Shown here: piece after piece, positions 54,742 to 64,000 of the stretch
Layout: the number at the start of each line of letters is the position of its first letter
Numbering within the stretch: the stretch's first letter is position 1
Source of the DNA: G965218495 sp965218495
Lineage (GTDB): Bacteria > Bacteroidota > Rhodothermia > Rhodothermales > Bin80
Reading direction: 5' to 3'
Assembly (NCBI GenBank): GCA_965218495.1
Contig: OZ244626.1
Location: forward strand, 4,154,001-4,218,000
DNA length: 64,000 bases
Program-made: the position numbers and the translations under genes
Notes under the pieces: model-generated
Databases searched by the model: none
Told to the model about the DNA's origin: nothing
Seen by the model: only the letters and a program-made list of their open reading frames with translations

Positions 54742-55821
54742 TCAGTCTCGGTAGCCGCGGGTTCCGCGATTTTGGTACGCCGCGGCGGGAAACATCTTCT
54801 GCATCATCAGGGTCAGGATTAGGCGCGCATCGCGCGGGCTTTCGCCCTTGAGTTCGCAGTCCGCCGCCAACAGCGTGCTGAAGGCCTGGTGCAACTCGCC
54901 CGGCCTGAAACGCCGCGCCGCATCCAAATACTGCCGAACGACAAACTCGCTTCCCTTACGGATCTTCATGATCTTCGCGATCTCTTGTAGTCGGCACCCC
55001 TTCCGTAAGAGGCCCTGCGCCCACCAGACATTCGTGATGAAGCTTCCCAGCAACGAAACGATGCGTATTGCTTCGCCGCTCCGGTTGGCGCTGCGGCCCA
55101 AGAGTAGCGCAGTGATTCGCTCAGAGTCAGCCAGGCGCCCTTCAAGCACAGCATCACGCAGCTCCCAAACGTTGGCTTCGCGCGACTGGCCAATGGCACG
55201 GACCACATCGTCCCTTGTAAGGTGTGTACGGTCACCGGCAAAGGTCTGCAGCTTCTTGATCTCTCCTACGATCGCACTCAGTGAGGTTCCGATGTAGTCC
55301 TCCAAACATGCAACCGCCTCTTGATCTATGGTACCGCCTGTGTGCTTCACGTGTTGCCTGATAAACGCCGCAGTCTGGCGCCGCTTCAGTGGTTCGAATT
55401 CCCACACCTCAGCACGGGCATTCAGTACGCTATACGGTGCGCTTCTAAAGTCCGGGCGCCTCTGGCAGACTAGCAGGACAACAGCGTGCGGGTTAGGCCG
55501 CTTCGCGTAGGCCGCCCACTTGCGCTTGTCCGGCATCTGGTCAAAACGCCGAATAATGATCAGGCGCCGCTCGGACATCATGGGCACTGTCAGGCACAGT
55601 GCAATCGCTTCCGAAGCGTCCGTCTCGTCCCCGTACAGCAGGCTGTAGTTAAAATCTCTCAGGTCTTCTTCGATGGCATACGTCGCGGCGAGTCGCTGCA
55701 GCTCATCAATGAAGTAACGCTCCTCCCCAAAGATGAGGTATAGCGGCTCAAACTCCCGCTCCTTGTACGACATTGCCAGCCCCTGGTACTGCTTCAGGCT
55801 GGCCACTTTCTTGATTGCCAT
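54742..55821 (-). CDS. holA: DNA polymerase III delta subunit
   Basis: 359 residues. Pattern PLYLIFGEERYFIDELQRL at the start, then ERRLIIIRRFDQMP and VVLLVCQRRPD, and the C-terminal helical domain (SLLGSFITNVWWAQGLLRKG, LHQAFSTLLAADCELKGESPRDARLIL). Loads the sliding clamp as part of the clamp loader. Last gene of the rqcH-to-holA run, 4 bases after the DinB gene. Confidence 0.92.
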   Translation of the reverse strand: MAIKKVASLKQYQGLAMSYKEREFEPLYLIFGEERYFIDELQRLAATYAIEEDLRDFNYSLLYGDETDASEAIALCLTVPMMSERRLIIIRRFDQMPDKRKWAAYAKRPNPHAVVLLVCQRRPDFRSAPYSVLNARAEVWEFEPLKRRQTAAFIRQHVKHTGGTIDQEAVACLEDYIGTSLSAIVGEIKKLQTFAGDRTHLTRDDVVRAIGQSREANVWELRDAVLEGRLADSERITALLLGRSANRSGEAIRIVSLLGSFITNVWWAQGLLRKGCRLQEIAKIMKIRKGSEFVVRQYLDAARRFRPGELHQAFSTLLAADCELKGESPRDARLILTLMMQKMFPAAAYQNRGTRGYRD

Positions 55822-55825
55822 CAGC

Positions 55826-56293
55826 CTAGAAGCTTCGCTGTAGCTGCCGCGCTACATGTTGCAGCAGGTCGACATCATGCTGCGTAAGCGCATGCAAAAG
55901 CCCGAACACGTCGTACGTCTGCCCGCCCAGCGTACCAGTCCGGGTCCATGCGGAAAGCGGCAGTGCGGTGGCGAAATTCAGTAGCGCCTGCCGCTCAGCC
56001 TGCGCAGCCGCCAGAATTTGACCGAAATCCATCGCATTCCAGCGCGCTATCGTCGGCAGCGTTCCCGCGCTAGCCGGGTTGTTTTCCAACTTCATACGCC
56101 GCAAAAGCGGCAGTATCACGGTCCGGTCCCAGTCTGCCATGGTTCCGTAGCGCTCTTTGACGGACGGTCCCGTCAGGCGCGACTCAAGCTCCGCCGGCGA
56201 AATGCGCCTTGCCACCAACTTGGTCGCCTCGAGCTCATCAATGATATGCCCGAGTTGAGGTAGCAAGTCACGGCGCAGCTGCTCCGGGCTCAT
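55826..56293 (-). CDS. DinB-superfamily protein
   Basis: 155 residues. A four-helix-bundle pattern (LPQLGHIIDELEATKLVARRISPAELESR, then SVKERYGTMADWDRTVILPLLRR and TYDVFGLLHALTQHDVDLLQHVARQL) of the DinB/YfiT-type metalloenzyme fold, with the metal-ligand histidine of the C-terminal HxxxH region visible (LLHALTQHDVDLLQH). Start overlaps the nuoI stop by ATGA. Substrate unknown. Confidence 0.75.
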   Translation of the reverse strand: MSPEQLRRDLLPQLGHIIDELEATKLVARRISPAELESRLTGPSVKERYGTMADWDRTVILPLLRRMKLENNPASAGTLPTIARWNAMDFGQILAAAQAERQALLNFATALPLSAWTRTGTLGGQTYDVFGLLHALTQHDVDLLQHVARQLQRSF

Positions 56294-57000
56294 TCATTCC
56301 CGTCCGCCGGTCGCCCCGTCCACACGTTAGCCTGCGCGATGGGCTCCTCGGCACGCATATGCGTGTTCTCCAGCGTTTCCATGCCGGCATTGACCAGCTG
56401 CGTCAAGTGATGCCGATCTTTGAGGCTGTGCAGGTTGTTTTCCTCTGGATGCTGCCACGGCTCCGCCTCTTCTTGCCGATTCTTGTACGCTTCCAAGTAC
56501 TCCAGGCGGTCCTTGAGACGCTCAACGGGCATCATGAGGCGGTCCAGGCCAAAAATCGCCTCCTCACGGTCCTGAAACGTGAGGTCGTATTCCTTCGACA
56601 TCACGATAGCTTCTTCGGGACACACCTCTTCACAGAACCCGCAGTAAATGCAGCGCAGCATATCGATTTCGAACCAGGCGGGCTCACGTTCCTGCGGGCT
56701 GGTGGGATCGTCGACCTCTTTCGACTGCATCGAGATCGCCATCGGCGGACAGGCCTTTGCGCACAGGTTGCAGGACACACAACGCGTTTTGCCGTCCTCT
56801 TCCACGAGCACCGGGCGGCCACGGTACGAATCCGGCGGATCCCACAGCTCGTCCGGATATTCGGTGGTGTACTGCGGCTCCTTGATCAGCTTCTTGAAGC
56901 TATATGCGAGCCCCTTGAGGATTTCGGGCAGGTAGAGCCGCTCCGCCAGGTTGAGTGTGCGCTCGTTGTCTGGCTTGGTATTCCTGGGTACGCCGGCCAT
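56290..57000 (-). CDS. nuoI: NADH-quinone oxidoreductase subunit I (8Fe ferredoxin subunit)
   Basis: 236 residues from ATG 57000 (MAGVPRNTK); an upstream ATG at 57114 lies inside the der gene. Two 4Fe-4S motifs: CVSCNLCAKACPP and CIYCGFCEEVCPEEAI. The preceding YRGRPVLVEEDGKTRC block is typical of NuoI. It has a C-terminal extension of ~90 residues (RLEYLEAYKNRQEEAEPW...) longer than in most NuoI. No other complex I genes adjoin, so the subunit is encoded away from its partners or is a paralogue. Confidence 0.88.
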   Translation of the reverse strand: MAGVPRNTKPDNERTLNLAERLYLPEILKGLAYSFKKLIKEPQYTTEYPDELWDPPDSYRGRPVLVEEDGKTRCVSCNLCAKACPPMAISMQSKEVDDPTSPQEREPAWFEIDMLRCIYCGFCEEVCPEEAIVMSKEYDLTFQDREEAIFGLDRLMMPVERLKDRLEYLEAYKNRQEEAEPWQHPEENNLHSLKDRHHLTQLVNAGMETLENTHMRAEEPIAQANVWTGRPADGNE

Positions 57001-57052
57001 CGCAGGAGTGTGTTTGCGAATACCAATTAAAGAGATGCGTGTACGATTGTTC

Positions 57053-58372
57053 CTACCGGTCGCGTTTTGACTTGGCCCGATACACAACGGAGATGGGTAC
57101 ACCCTCAAACCCAAATGCCTCGCGCAGGCGCCGCTTCAGATAGCGGGTATAGTTCGTCGATACGCCGAACGGGTAGTTGCAGAAGAAAGCAAAGACCGGG
57201 GCCCGCGTGCTTAGCTGCGTGACGTACTTGATCTGTACATGCCGGTTGCGGTAGCTGGGCGGGTGGTTCCGGCTGATGGCCTGCTGCATGACCTCATTGA
57301 GAGTGGCCGTCGGCACACGCTTAGCGCGCTCCGCCAGGACTTTCACTGACTGGTCCAACACGCGGTACACGCGCTGCCGCGTCAGCGCGGAAATGAATAC
57401 GAAGGGTACGTAATCCAGCGTCTGGAGCCTAGCCTTGATATCCCGCTCGAAGTCACGGGCAGTGTTGGTTTCCTTCTCTACCAGGTCCCACTTGTTGACT
57501 GCGATGAGTAGCCCTTTCTTTCCAGCTTCTGCATCCTTGAGAATGCGGGTGTCCTGGGCCTCGAGGCCCTGCGTCGCATCCAGAACGAGCACCGCGATTT
57601 CGCAGCGCTCCATCGCACGCTCTGTGCGAAGCACTGAGTACAGTTCTACGTTGTCGGCCACGCGTGCACGCCTGCGCAGTCCCGCGGTATCGACCAGGAC
57701 CAGGTCGTGGCCTTGGTAGGATATGGGGCTGTCGATGGCATCGCGCGTGGTACCGCTGATGCTGGTCACGATGGAGCGTTCTTTACCGAGAAGCGCATTT
57801 GCCAACATTGACTTGCCCACGTTGGGGCGTCCCACCAGCGCAATACGCCCGCGGCTGTCCGCCTCCGCGGACGGCTCTTTGTGCGGCAGCAAGTCCACCA
57901 GCGCATCCAGGAAGTCGCCCGTCCCCATACCGTTGGTGCCGCTTACCGGAAACACTTCGCCCAAACCCAGGCTGTACAGGGAGGCGGCCATGTAGCGCCG
58001 CTCGATGTTGTCGGCCTTGTTGCCAAGGACCAGGACCGGCTTGTCGCTGCGCCGCAGGATGTGGGCCATCTCTTCATCGAGGTCTGTCACTCCGGCGATG
58101 ACATCTGCCACCATCAGCACCACGTCAGCTTCATCGATGGCGACATGCACCTGCTCCCGAATTGCTTTTTCGAAGCGCTCCGCCGATCGCGGCACAAATC
58201 CGCCTGTGTCGACAAGCGAAAACACGCGCCCGTTCCACTCAACGTGGCCGTAGACGCGATCGCGCGTGACCCCGGGCTCGTCATGGACGATTGCCTGGCG
58301 CGCTTCGGTGAGCCGGTTAAATAGCGTCGACTTGCCGACGTTGGGACGCCCTACGATTGCAACCAGTGGCAT
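57053..58372 (-). CDS. der: Ribosome biogenesis GTPase Der (EngA)
   Basis: 439 residues with two GTPase domains: GRPNVGKSTLFN near residue 8 and GRPNVGKSMLANALLG near 180, DTGGF and DTAGL switch motifs, GNKAD and NKWD specificity motifs, and a C-terminal KH-like domain. Needed for 50S subunit maturation. Confidence 0.98.
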   Translation of the reverse strand: MPLVAIVGRPNVGKSTLFNRLTEARQAIVHDEPGVTRDRVYGHVEWNGRVFSLVDTGGFVPRSAERFEKAIREQVHVAIDEADVVLMVADVIAGVTDLDEEMAHILRRSDKPVLVLGNKADNIERRYMAASLYSLGLGEVFPVSGTNGMGTGDFLDALVDLLPHKEPSAEADSRGRIALVGRPNVGKSMLANALLGKERSIVTSISGTTRDAIDSPISYQGHDLVLVDTAGLRRRARVADNVELYSVLRTERAMERCEIAVLVLDATQGLEAQDTRILKDAEAGKKGLLIAVNKWDLVEKETNTARDFERDIKARLQTLDYVPFVFISALTRQRVYRVLDQSVKVLAERAKRVPTATLNEVMQQAISRNHPPSYRNRHVQIKYVTQLSTRAPVFAFFCNYPFGVSTNYTRYLKRRLREAFGFEGVPISVVYRAKSKRDR

Positions 58373-58376
58373 AGGC

Positions 58377-59192
58377 CTATAACCGCTCCTTGTGTTCCAG
58401 ATAGAGCGCGCGAAACAGCATAAACGTCGTCTTCGCGGTTTCGCTGGTAAACCAGTAGTTGATCCCCGCCCCGACGGCCGCGCCGGCCAACGGAACGGCT
58501 TGAAGCAGCTTCCGGCCCACCAGATTCTTTGCTATTTCACGTGGCACGTGCCGACTCTGGTCGGGAATCGTGCCTCGGACCCGCCCCTTGTAGCCCGCAT
58601 CGCCCGCCAAAGCGGCTGCTGCGACAGTGACCTCGCGAAGGGCGGCGCCACGCGCGTCTCGCGTGTTGGCAGCTGCGGCATTGTATATAGAGAGCACTAC
58701 CGGACTGTATTCGGGGCTTTTCATGGGAAAGCCAAAGGCTGCCCCGATCTGCTGAATAAGGCGGAAATTGATCATGAACAGGATCGGGATATCAGCAGCA
58801 ATAAGCACAAAGCCGCCAAGGCCCGTACCACCGCCGCTTAGCGCGGCAAGCACGGCGTTCTGGGAAAAGAATCCCTTTGCCAGCGCGTCGAGCGCTTCCA
58901 GCGGCTGGTGACGCAAAGCTTCCGCGTCCTCCACCTCAAGTCCCTGTGCCCTGGCGCTGGCCACAATTGTGCTGGTGTCGCTGGTCCACCTTGATGCGTC
59001 ATTAAGCATGGACAGGAACTGGCTTACGGCCTCGCCCGCCTGGTCCGTCACGCTTGCCGGCACCGTTTTCTCTACCGCCCAGTCCACCGGCCGCATCAGC
59101 AGATCAATGGCGCGCGCGAGAATTGAGGCTTCACCGCGGACCCAGTCGTCAATTTCGCGGCGTGCCTTCTTGTCGTAAGAAGAGAGGTTCAT
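58377..59192 (-). CDS. EcsC family protein
   Basis: 271 residues from ATG 59192 (MNLSSYDKK), 11 bases after uppP ends; an earlier ATG at 59243 overlaps uppP. EcsC-like pattern: helical N terminus, GGGTGLGGFVLIAADIPILFMINFRLIQQIGAAFGF and a glycine/alanine-rich C-terminal segment (LLQAVPLAGAAVGAGINYWFTSETAKTT). Membrane-associated, function unclear. Four bases before der. Confidence 0.82.
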   Translation of the reverse strand: MNLSSYDKKARREIDDWVRGEASILARAIDLLMRPVDWAVEKTVPASVTDQAGEAVSQFLSMLNDASRWTSDTSTIVASARAQGLEVEDAEALRHQPLEALDALAKGFFSQNAVLAALSGGGTGLGGFVLIAADIPILFMINFRLIQQIGAAFGFPMKSPEYSPVVLSIYNAAAANTRDARGAALREVTVAAAALAGDAGYKGRVRGTIPDQSRHVPREIAKNLVGRKLLQAVPLAGAAVGAGINYWFTSETAKTTFMLFRALYLEHKERL

Positions 59193-59203
59193 GATGAGTC
59201 CTG

Positions 59204-60004
59204 CTAAACCAAAATCAGCCCCAGGATGCCGATCCCAAAGCAATAGTATGCGAAATAGTGGAGTCGTCCGCGCCTGACAAAGCCCAGGACAACCTTTATT
59301 GCTACGATCCCGCTAAGGTAAGCTACACCCGTGCCAACGATGAGTGGAGCGAGAGCAGCCTCGGTGGATGTTTCCAAGAGACCCACTCCCTGTACCAGAG
59401 CCGCTCCAAAGATCAGCGGCACTGCCATGAGAAACGCAAAGTCCGCGGCTGCCTGTGGCTGCACGTCCTGGTACAGGGCCGTGCAGATGGTCGCACCGGA
59501 GCGCGAAATGCCAGGAAAAAAAGCCGCGCTCTGTGCCAGGCCGATAACGATGACCTTCCATGACGACAGCCTGCCTACTGGATTTCTCTTCGCGACCGTA
59601 AACAGCAGCAGTACACCGGTTACCAGAAGCATCGCGCAAACCAGGCGCGGGCTGCCGAAGGCCGCTTCCAGCTGATCTGCCAGTACCACGTAAACCAATC
59701 CGCTGGGCACCATTGAAAGAAGTATGAAGGCGCCCATACGCGCATCCGGGCTTTGGCGATAGGCCGTGATCGGACGGCGCACGCCGCCGAGTGTCTGCGC
59801 GGTGATGGCACCCAGGCGCCGCGCATACAGGGTCACGATGCTAAGTGCCGTACCCAGGTGCACAAAGATCTCGAACAGTAGGTCCTGGTGCGCCTCTACA
59901 CCCAGGGCTTGCTGTGCCAGCACCAGGTGCCCGGACGAAGACACGGGCAAGAATTCCGTCAGTCCTTGCAGAAGACCCAAGAGGCCGGCTTCCCACCATT
60001 CCAT
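59204..60004 (-). CDS. uppP: Undecaprenyl-diphosphate phosphatase
   Basis: 266 residues from ATG 60004 (MEWWEAGLLG); the longer frame overlaps rqcH. Signature GLTEFLPVSSSGHLVLAQ and PGISRSGATI with about eight membrane helices. Recycles the lipid carrier for cell-wall synthesis and confers bacitracin tolerance in other bacteria. Ten bases after rqcH. Confidence 0.95.
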   Translation of the reverse strand: MEWWEAGLLGLLQGLTEFLPVSSSGHLVLAQQALGVEAHQDLLFEIFVHLGTALSIVTLYARRLGAITAQTLGGVRRPITAYRQSPDARMGAFILLSMVPSGLVYVVLADQLEAAFGSPRLVCAMLLVTGVLLLFTVAKRNPVGRLSSWKVIVIGLAQSAAFFPGISRSGATICTALYQDVQPQAAADFAFLMAVPLIFGAALVQGVGLLETSTEAALAPLIVGTGVAYLSGIVAIKVVLGFVRRGRLHYFAYYCFGIGILGLILV

Positions 60005-60014
60005 AGCAGCAGTA

Positions 60015-61646
60015 TTAGGCGTGCGCGCTTGGCAGGGCAGGTTTGACGATGAGGACTTCTTCCTGATCCACGACAACGGAGCCCGGCTCCGCGCCTTTTG
60101 GCTTACGTACGTACTTGCGCGGCGTTACAATGACCGGCACGAACGCGCTGCCGCGCGCCTTGCTATGGTACGCAGCCAGTGAGGCTGCAGCGTTCAGGAG
60201 CTCTGTCCCGGGCTGCGCCATTCTGTTCGGCAGGCGTAGCACGGCATGGGCGCCACTCGTGCCGCGCGCATGCATCCACAGGTCGAAGGGCCGCGCATGA
60301 CGAAGTGTGAGCGCGTCGCTGTCGCGCGCATTCTTTCCTACGCGTACCTCGTATCCGGGGGCCAACGGATAGGTGCGATACGGCAGCCGCTTGGCCACCT
60401 GCTGCTGGGACCCCAAAGCCGCGAGGGTAGCGGATTCACGCACCTTGAGTGCTTTGACATCTGCCACGGAATTCGCAGCGCTGACCTCTTCCAAGAGTGC
60501 TATCAGGCGCTCAGCCCATGCCTCTGCTTCTTGAGCCTGCTGCGCCAAAGCATGCCGCGCCTGGCGGGCCTTACGAGCCTTTGCATAGTATCGCTGAGCG
60601 TTTTCAATTGTGCTGAGCGATGGCTGCAGCGGGATCGTTACGGTATCCTGACCCGAAATAATGTCATCAAGAACGATGGTGCGGGCACCGGCAGGCTGCG
60701 GTGGCCTTGCCATCAGCAGGTGGCCATAACGTTCATAGGTGGCCGCGCGGGAGATGCACTGCAACTCCGCGCGCAAGCTGCCCGCCTTTCGCCGCGCCTT
60801 AGCCAATGCTCTGGCCACTACCTTCTGGAGCGGACCCCGGAGCGACGCCAGCGCATGCTGCGCCAGTGCACGCTTCGCCCACGCGCGCAGCGCAGAATCC
60901 ACCGAAGGATACGGTCGCGCCTCGGTATCGGCGTGGGTTTTCAGTGGAATTAAAGAAAAAGTGTTGGCCTCGACATATACTCGTGGCCTGGGCCGCTCTA
61001 GCGCACGACCAATTTCCTGCATAGAATCAAAAAGGGCCTCCAGGTCTCTGGCCTCACACGCGCCAGCAGGCTTATCCGTTACTCCGGCGCGTTCCATCGC
61101 CTCAAGAACCAGCGTCCGATCAAACACCTTGAAAGCACGGCCCAGAGCCCGCGCAGCAGAGAGATTTGCGGGCTTCCATCGTGCCAAGAACTCGCTTGGC
61201 GTTTCAGGCAGTGCGGCTTCCTGCGGCGCCGGCAAGGAGCGTCCCGCCCAGTTCGCGCCGCGCCGAAAGGCTTCAATAACTTTGCCATTCGCTCGAGTCA
61301 AAAACACGTTGGCCCGAGAACCGAACAGAAAAGCTTGCAGCTCGTGCCCCTCTTCCAGTGCCATGATCAAGATCCTGTCCCCGGGTGCGACGCGGACACT
61401 CTTGATGCTTTGACCATGGGCCTGGGCCAACACCGTAGCTACGTTGCGGCGTGCGCGGCTCGCCTGCGGCGACCGAAACGTGCACTGCACCGGACCATGC
61501 AGCCGTAAATGCAGCTGCCCCCTGCCTTCCACGGCCACTATGACTTCGCCCCGGTGCTGCGACCAGGCGTCAGCAATAGCGCACCCGGCCAGGACATCCG
61601 ACCATTCGGCCGCCAGCGCGCGCAGCGTAAAGATGCTGTTTATCAT
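60015..61646 (-). CDS. rqcH: NFACT-family ribosome quality control protein (RqcH/Rqc2 homologue)
   Basis: 543 residues. N-terminal NFACT-N domain, helical middle with coiled coil (NAQRYYAKARKARQARHALAQQAQEAEAW), and the NFACT-R domain (YPLAPGYEVRVGKNARDSDALTLRHARPFDLWMHARGTSGAHAVLR...RKYVRKPKGAEPGSVVV). The family binds split 50S subunits and adds C-terminal alanine tails to stalled chains. First gene of the tight minus-strand run. Confidence 0.9.
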   Translation of the reverse strand: MINSIFTLRALAAEWSDVLAGCAIADAWSQHRGEVIVAVEGRGQLHLRLHGPVQCTFRSPQASRARRNVATVLAQAHGQSIKSVRVAPGDRILIMALEEGHELQAFLFGSRANVFLTRANGKVIEAFRRGANWAGRSLPAPQEAALPETPSEFLARWKPANLSAARALGRAFKVFDRTLVLEAMERAGVTDKPAGACEARDLEALFDSMQEIGRALERPRPRVYVEANTFSLIPLKTHADTEARPYPSVDSALRAWAKRALAQHALASLRGPLQKVVARALAKARRKAGSLRAELQCISRAATYERYGHLLMARPPQPAGARTIVLDDIISGQDTVTIPLQPSLSTIENAQRYYAKARKARQARHALAQQAQEAEAWAERLIALLEEVSAANSVADVKALKVRESATLAALGSQQQVAKRLPYRTYPLAPGYEVRVGKNARDSDALTLRHARPFDLWMHARGTSGAHAVLRLPNRMAQPGTELLNAAASLAAYHSKARGSAFVPVIVTPRKYVRKPKGAEPGSVVVDQEEVLIVKPALPSAHA

Positions 61647-62955
61647 TTGCGCTCCGCAGGCCCGAATGAATTGTCTTGCTCAGAATTCCTCATTCCGTAT
61701 ACGTGAGCTTTCTGTAATACTTCCATTGTACGCATCCTGTGCAAACCGTAGCTACGTGGAAGGCTTGCAAATGGAATTTCCCCGTGCTTCTTGCCGCGGC
61801 AGCACGGCTTCAGTACCCAAGAGGCATGTCGCAAGCGGGATTCGCACCCCTGTGGACGGAGGAGAAACAGCATTAGGTCAACTTCGAAGGGCGAACATCG
61901 CCAAACCCACAAGATGTCCTGCCTGTTGCTCAGTGGCCAGGGAGGATTGACCTCTCCGGAGTTACAGACTTGGTGGACCTCGTCGGTCGAGCAGCCCCGC
62001 CACGGACGGATAAACGATTGATTTTGACACCGCGGCGCATTGAGCCGGAACCGTACCTTTTGGCGTTGCATGGAGAGTGGTTGTCCTCCCCGTTCTCCGC
62101 GGAGAAATAGATGCCTACATGGTGGCAGGCCTTGCGCACGGATAGGATCTACCACGCTCTAGTTGCCCTGGAGACAACACAAGCACGTACTCGAAGCTTG
62201 CATGTGCCCAAGTCGATGCTCGATGACGCCACCCTAACCTCGTGGCCTGAAAGATCTGAACCGCTGAGTAACTCGGAGCGAGGAGGAGGAGGCGCCAAGC
62301 GTATGTGTATGGACGAAACGGGGCGCGCGAGACCCTAGCCGCTTGCTGCGGAGCTTGGGGATCATCCAATACGAACCGCTTCTTTGCGACGCCGCTGCAG
62401 CTATTATCAGGGCCAGTCGTGTATTTCCATCCCTCACGCGATGCCGGCCGCCTATAGCCCGTCTCCAAGGAGCAATCGTGACCAGCTTGCTTAAGCAATT
62501 CGAGCCGGGCGTTCCCACGTATGGCATGCAGGACGGAAGCAGATTTCGCGGCGCTTCTGCGTCTTGCTGCTTGCGAAGCGTGTGCACCACCGAAGGGCTG
62601 ATTGGGTCAGAGACTCCGACGCGGATACACATCGATGAATCGCTGCGCCGTCTGCGTGCCCAGGATCGGACGAGCACGTGCCGATAGAGTCGGCATGATT
62701 GAATGAATCTGCCAAGCTCTTGGGGAGCGAACTGTCGGAGCAGTCTGGCCGGACTCTACGGGCACTTTGCCCAAGCTGCGCGCCGCGGGACACGACTACG
62801 GCAGCGGCCCAAGAAAGGAGATTGCATACTTCTTGACTTCCGCGGTTTAGGCGCAAAATAGTATGAGTTATACTTGACCATCATACAATACTGAACACTA
62901 CGCATGCCGATTTTGAGGGAACCCTTGAGGCTCCTCTCGATCGTAGCCGGACTCC
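61647..62955. other. stretch without a supported gene
   Basis: 1.3 kb upstream of rqcH and extending to the IS1634-type gene. Frames on both strands lack recognisable content. The last ~100 bp should contain the left end of the IS1634-type element, which I could not delimit because its other end is outside the window. Confidence 0.4.
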
Positions 62956-64000
62956 TTAGGGGAGCTGGTCGGGGGTGGCCAGCTCGCGGGTCCTGGTGGG
63001 GTACTTTAGTCCGGCTACGCTGTAGAGCGTCCGCTGAGCTGCGGTGGCGGGGGAGGCGAGCAGATACTGCTTCAGCGTACTGGTGTCGGTAATGAGGGAG
63101 ACTTGAGCGCCGCTCAGCTCTGTCAGGATACGGGCCTCGCTGAGTGGCTCTTGGCCCGCATGCATGGTGTTGTGCTGGTAGCGCAGCAGGCGCAGCAAGG
63201 CAAAAGCGACGAAGCAAATCGCGATGTGGGCCTTGACGCGGCTGGGAGTCCAGTGATAGATGGGCCGCGTCGCCATGGTGTGCTTGAGCACGCGAAAGCC
63301 CTCTTCGATGCGCCACAGCTCCCCGTAGTACGCATAGATGTGTTGTGCTGGATGGCTTTCGCGATCCAGGCTGGCCCACACGCCGTGGAGCCCGTCAAAG
63401 CATGCGTCTCGGTCGATGGCATCCTGGTCCAGCTCCACGGCATCGCGGTCCACCTTGAGAAAGCGACCTCGTTTGCCGCTTCCCTTGATGCCTTGCCTCA
63501 GGCTACGCTTGAGCTTCTCTACGATTCTATCACGCTCATGGACATCCTTGTCCGCCCGCTTCTTGCTGTGGCGCAACACCAGACGCTGGCCCTTTAATTG
63601 CAATTCTGTTACGCTGATATCTTCGCTGACCGCGACCCAGTCATGGGACTCGAAAAGCTCGGCCTCCATCCTGCGTGGCAAGCTGCGTAGGCGCGCCGCG
63701 ACCACCCAGTCCCAACCCTGGGAGGCGAGCAGGTCCAGGTTGCCCTGGCTCAGCATCCCGGCGTCCGCAACCAAGACCACCCTGCCTATCTCAAAGCGCT
63801 CCCGCAGGGCCTTCAGTGCCGGCTGGAGCGTGCGCACATCGGTCGTGCTACCTGGAAACAACTCATATCCTATCGGCAGCCCCTCCACACTCTGGAACAA
63901 GGCCAGAACGACCTGCACCTTCTGCGGCTTACCGTCTTTGCTGAATCCCTTCTTGCGAAGATCATCGCCCTTGTCGCTGGCAAAGAAAAGAGTGGTTACG
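62956..64000 (-). CDS. IS1634-family transposase, cut by window edge
   Basis: About 348 residues visible, open to base 64000; the N terminus is outside. Motifs: FFASDKGDDL, LPIGYELFPGSTTDVRTLQPALKAL, VVLVADAGMLSQGNLDLL (second Asp) and YAYYGELWRIEEGFRVLKHTMATRPIYHW (Glu with Y..W.IE..FR..K), followed by the C-terminal IAICFVAFALLRLL segment. The TAG stop is at 62956. Confidence 0.92.
   Translation of the reverse strand, partial: VTTLFFASDKGDDLRKKGFSKDGKPQKVQVVLALFQSVEGLPIGYELFPGSTTDVRTLQPALKALRERFEIGRVVLVADAGMLSQGNLDLLASQGWDWVVAARLRSLPRRMEAELFESHDWVAVSEDISVTELQLKGQRLVLRHSKKRADKDVHERDRIVEKLKRSLRQGIKGSGKRGRFLKVDRDAVELDQDAIDRDACFDGLHGVWASLDRESHPAQHIYAYYGELWRIEEGFRVLKHTMATRPIYHWTPSRVKAHIAICFVAFALLRLLRYQHNTMHAGQEPLSEARILTELSGAQVSLITDTSTLKQYLLASPATAAQRTLYSVAGLKYPTRTRELATPDQLP

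Overview
The window looks like a chromosomal segment of a moderately GC-rich Bacteroidota-type bacterium, most likely of the Rhodothermia/Balneolia group. The reasons are two exoproteins with C-terminal type IX secretion sorting domains (NFPNPF and NYPNPF motifs), a short primary sigma factor without region 1.1, a Bacteroidota-type RNA polymerase omega protein, and abundant secreted S9 and S8 peptidases. This is a judgement from protein style, not a database match.

Layout. 1-1371 is a cut-off S9 peptidase and 2167-2685 a small membrane protein. 3022-16992 is a very unusual mobile-element region: a stand-alone ORF-less group II intron, then an IS4-family element (3810-16982, 10-bp target duplication) whose DruA-fused transposase gene is split by a 10,550-bp nest of ten group II introns on the minus strand. 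I could parse every base of 4356-14905. Families are named gIIa (668 nt, copies a0-a4), gIIb (878 nt, b1-b3) and gIIc (1878 nt with the reverse transcriptase, or 659 nt without, c1-c3). The nest is a1{ c3{a4{b3}} c1{ a3{b2} b1{ IS110, a2{c2} } } }, five introns deep at its deepest point. Removing the whole nest joins the two transposase exons in frame. One intron, b1, was later hit by an IS110 element whose bridge RNA guides can be read directly.

18351-33349 is a chromosomal region: a secreted PQQ-type sugar dehydrogenase, an alpha/beta hydrolase, a GH113-like glycosidase, a Tat-exported aminotransferase-fold enzyme, a frameshifted L-2-hydroxyglutarate oxidase, a glutamyl-endopeptidase-like S9 peptidase, uvrA, rpoZ and small lipoproteins.

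33951-43194 was once a single gene of about 1393 codons (S8 protease, leucine-rich repeats, Ig-like domains, sorting domain). It is now broken by an IS1380 element (4-bp duplication) and an IS256-like element (8-bp duplication). A second, inverted IS256-like copy sits at 43538-46203. Each IS256-like copy carries a normal transposase plus an upstream paralogue that has lost catalytic residues.

47092-61646 is a compact housekeeping stretch on the minus strand: a MacA/MacB/TolC-type efflux set lacking its permease, the primary sigma factor, a choice-of-anchor-B protein, tRNA-Val, an anti-sigma-like protein, and a tight run rqcH-uppP-ecsC-der-nuoI-dinB-holA. The window ends inside an IS1634-type transposase.
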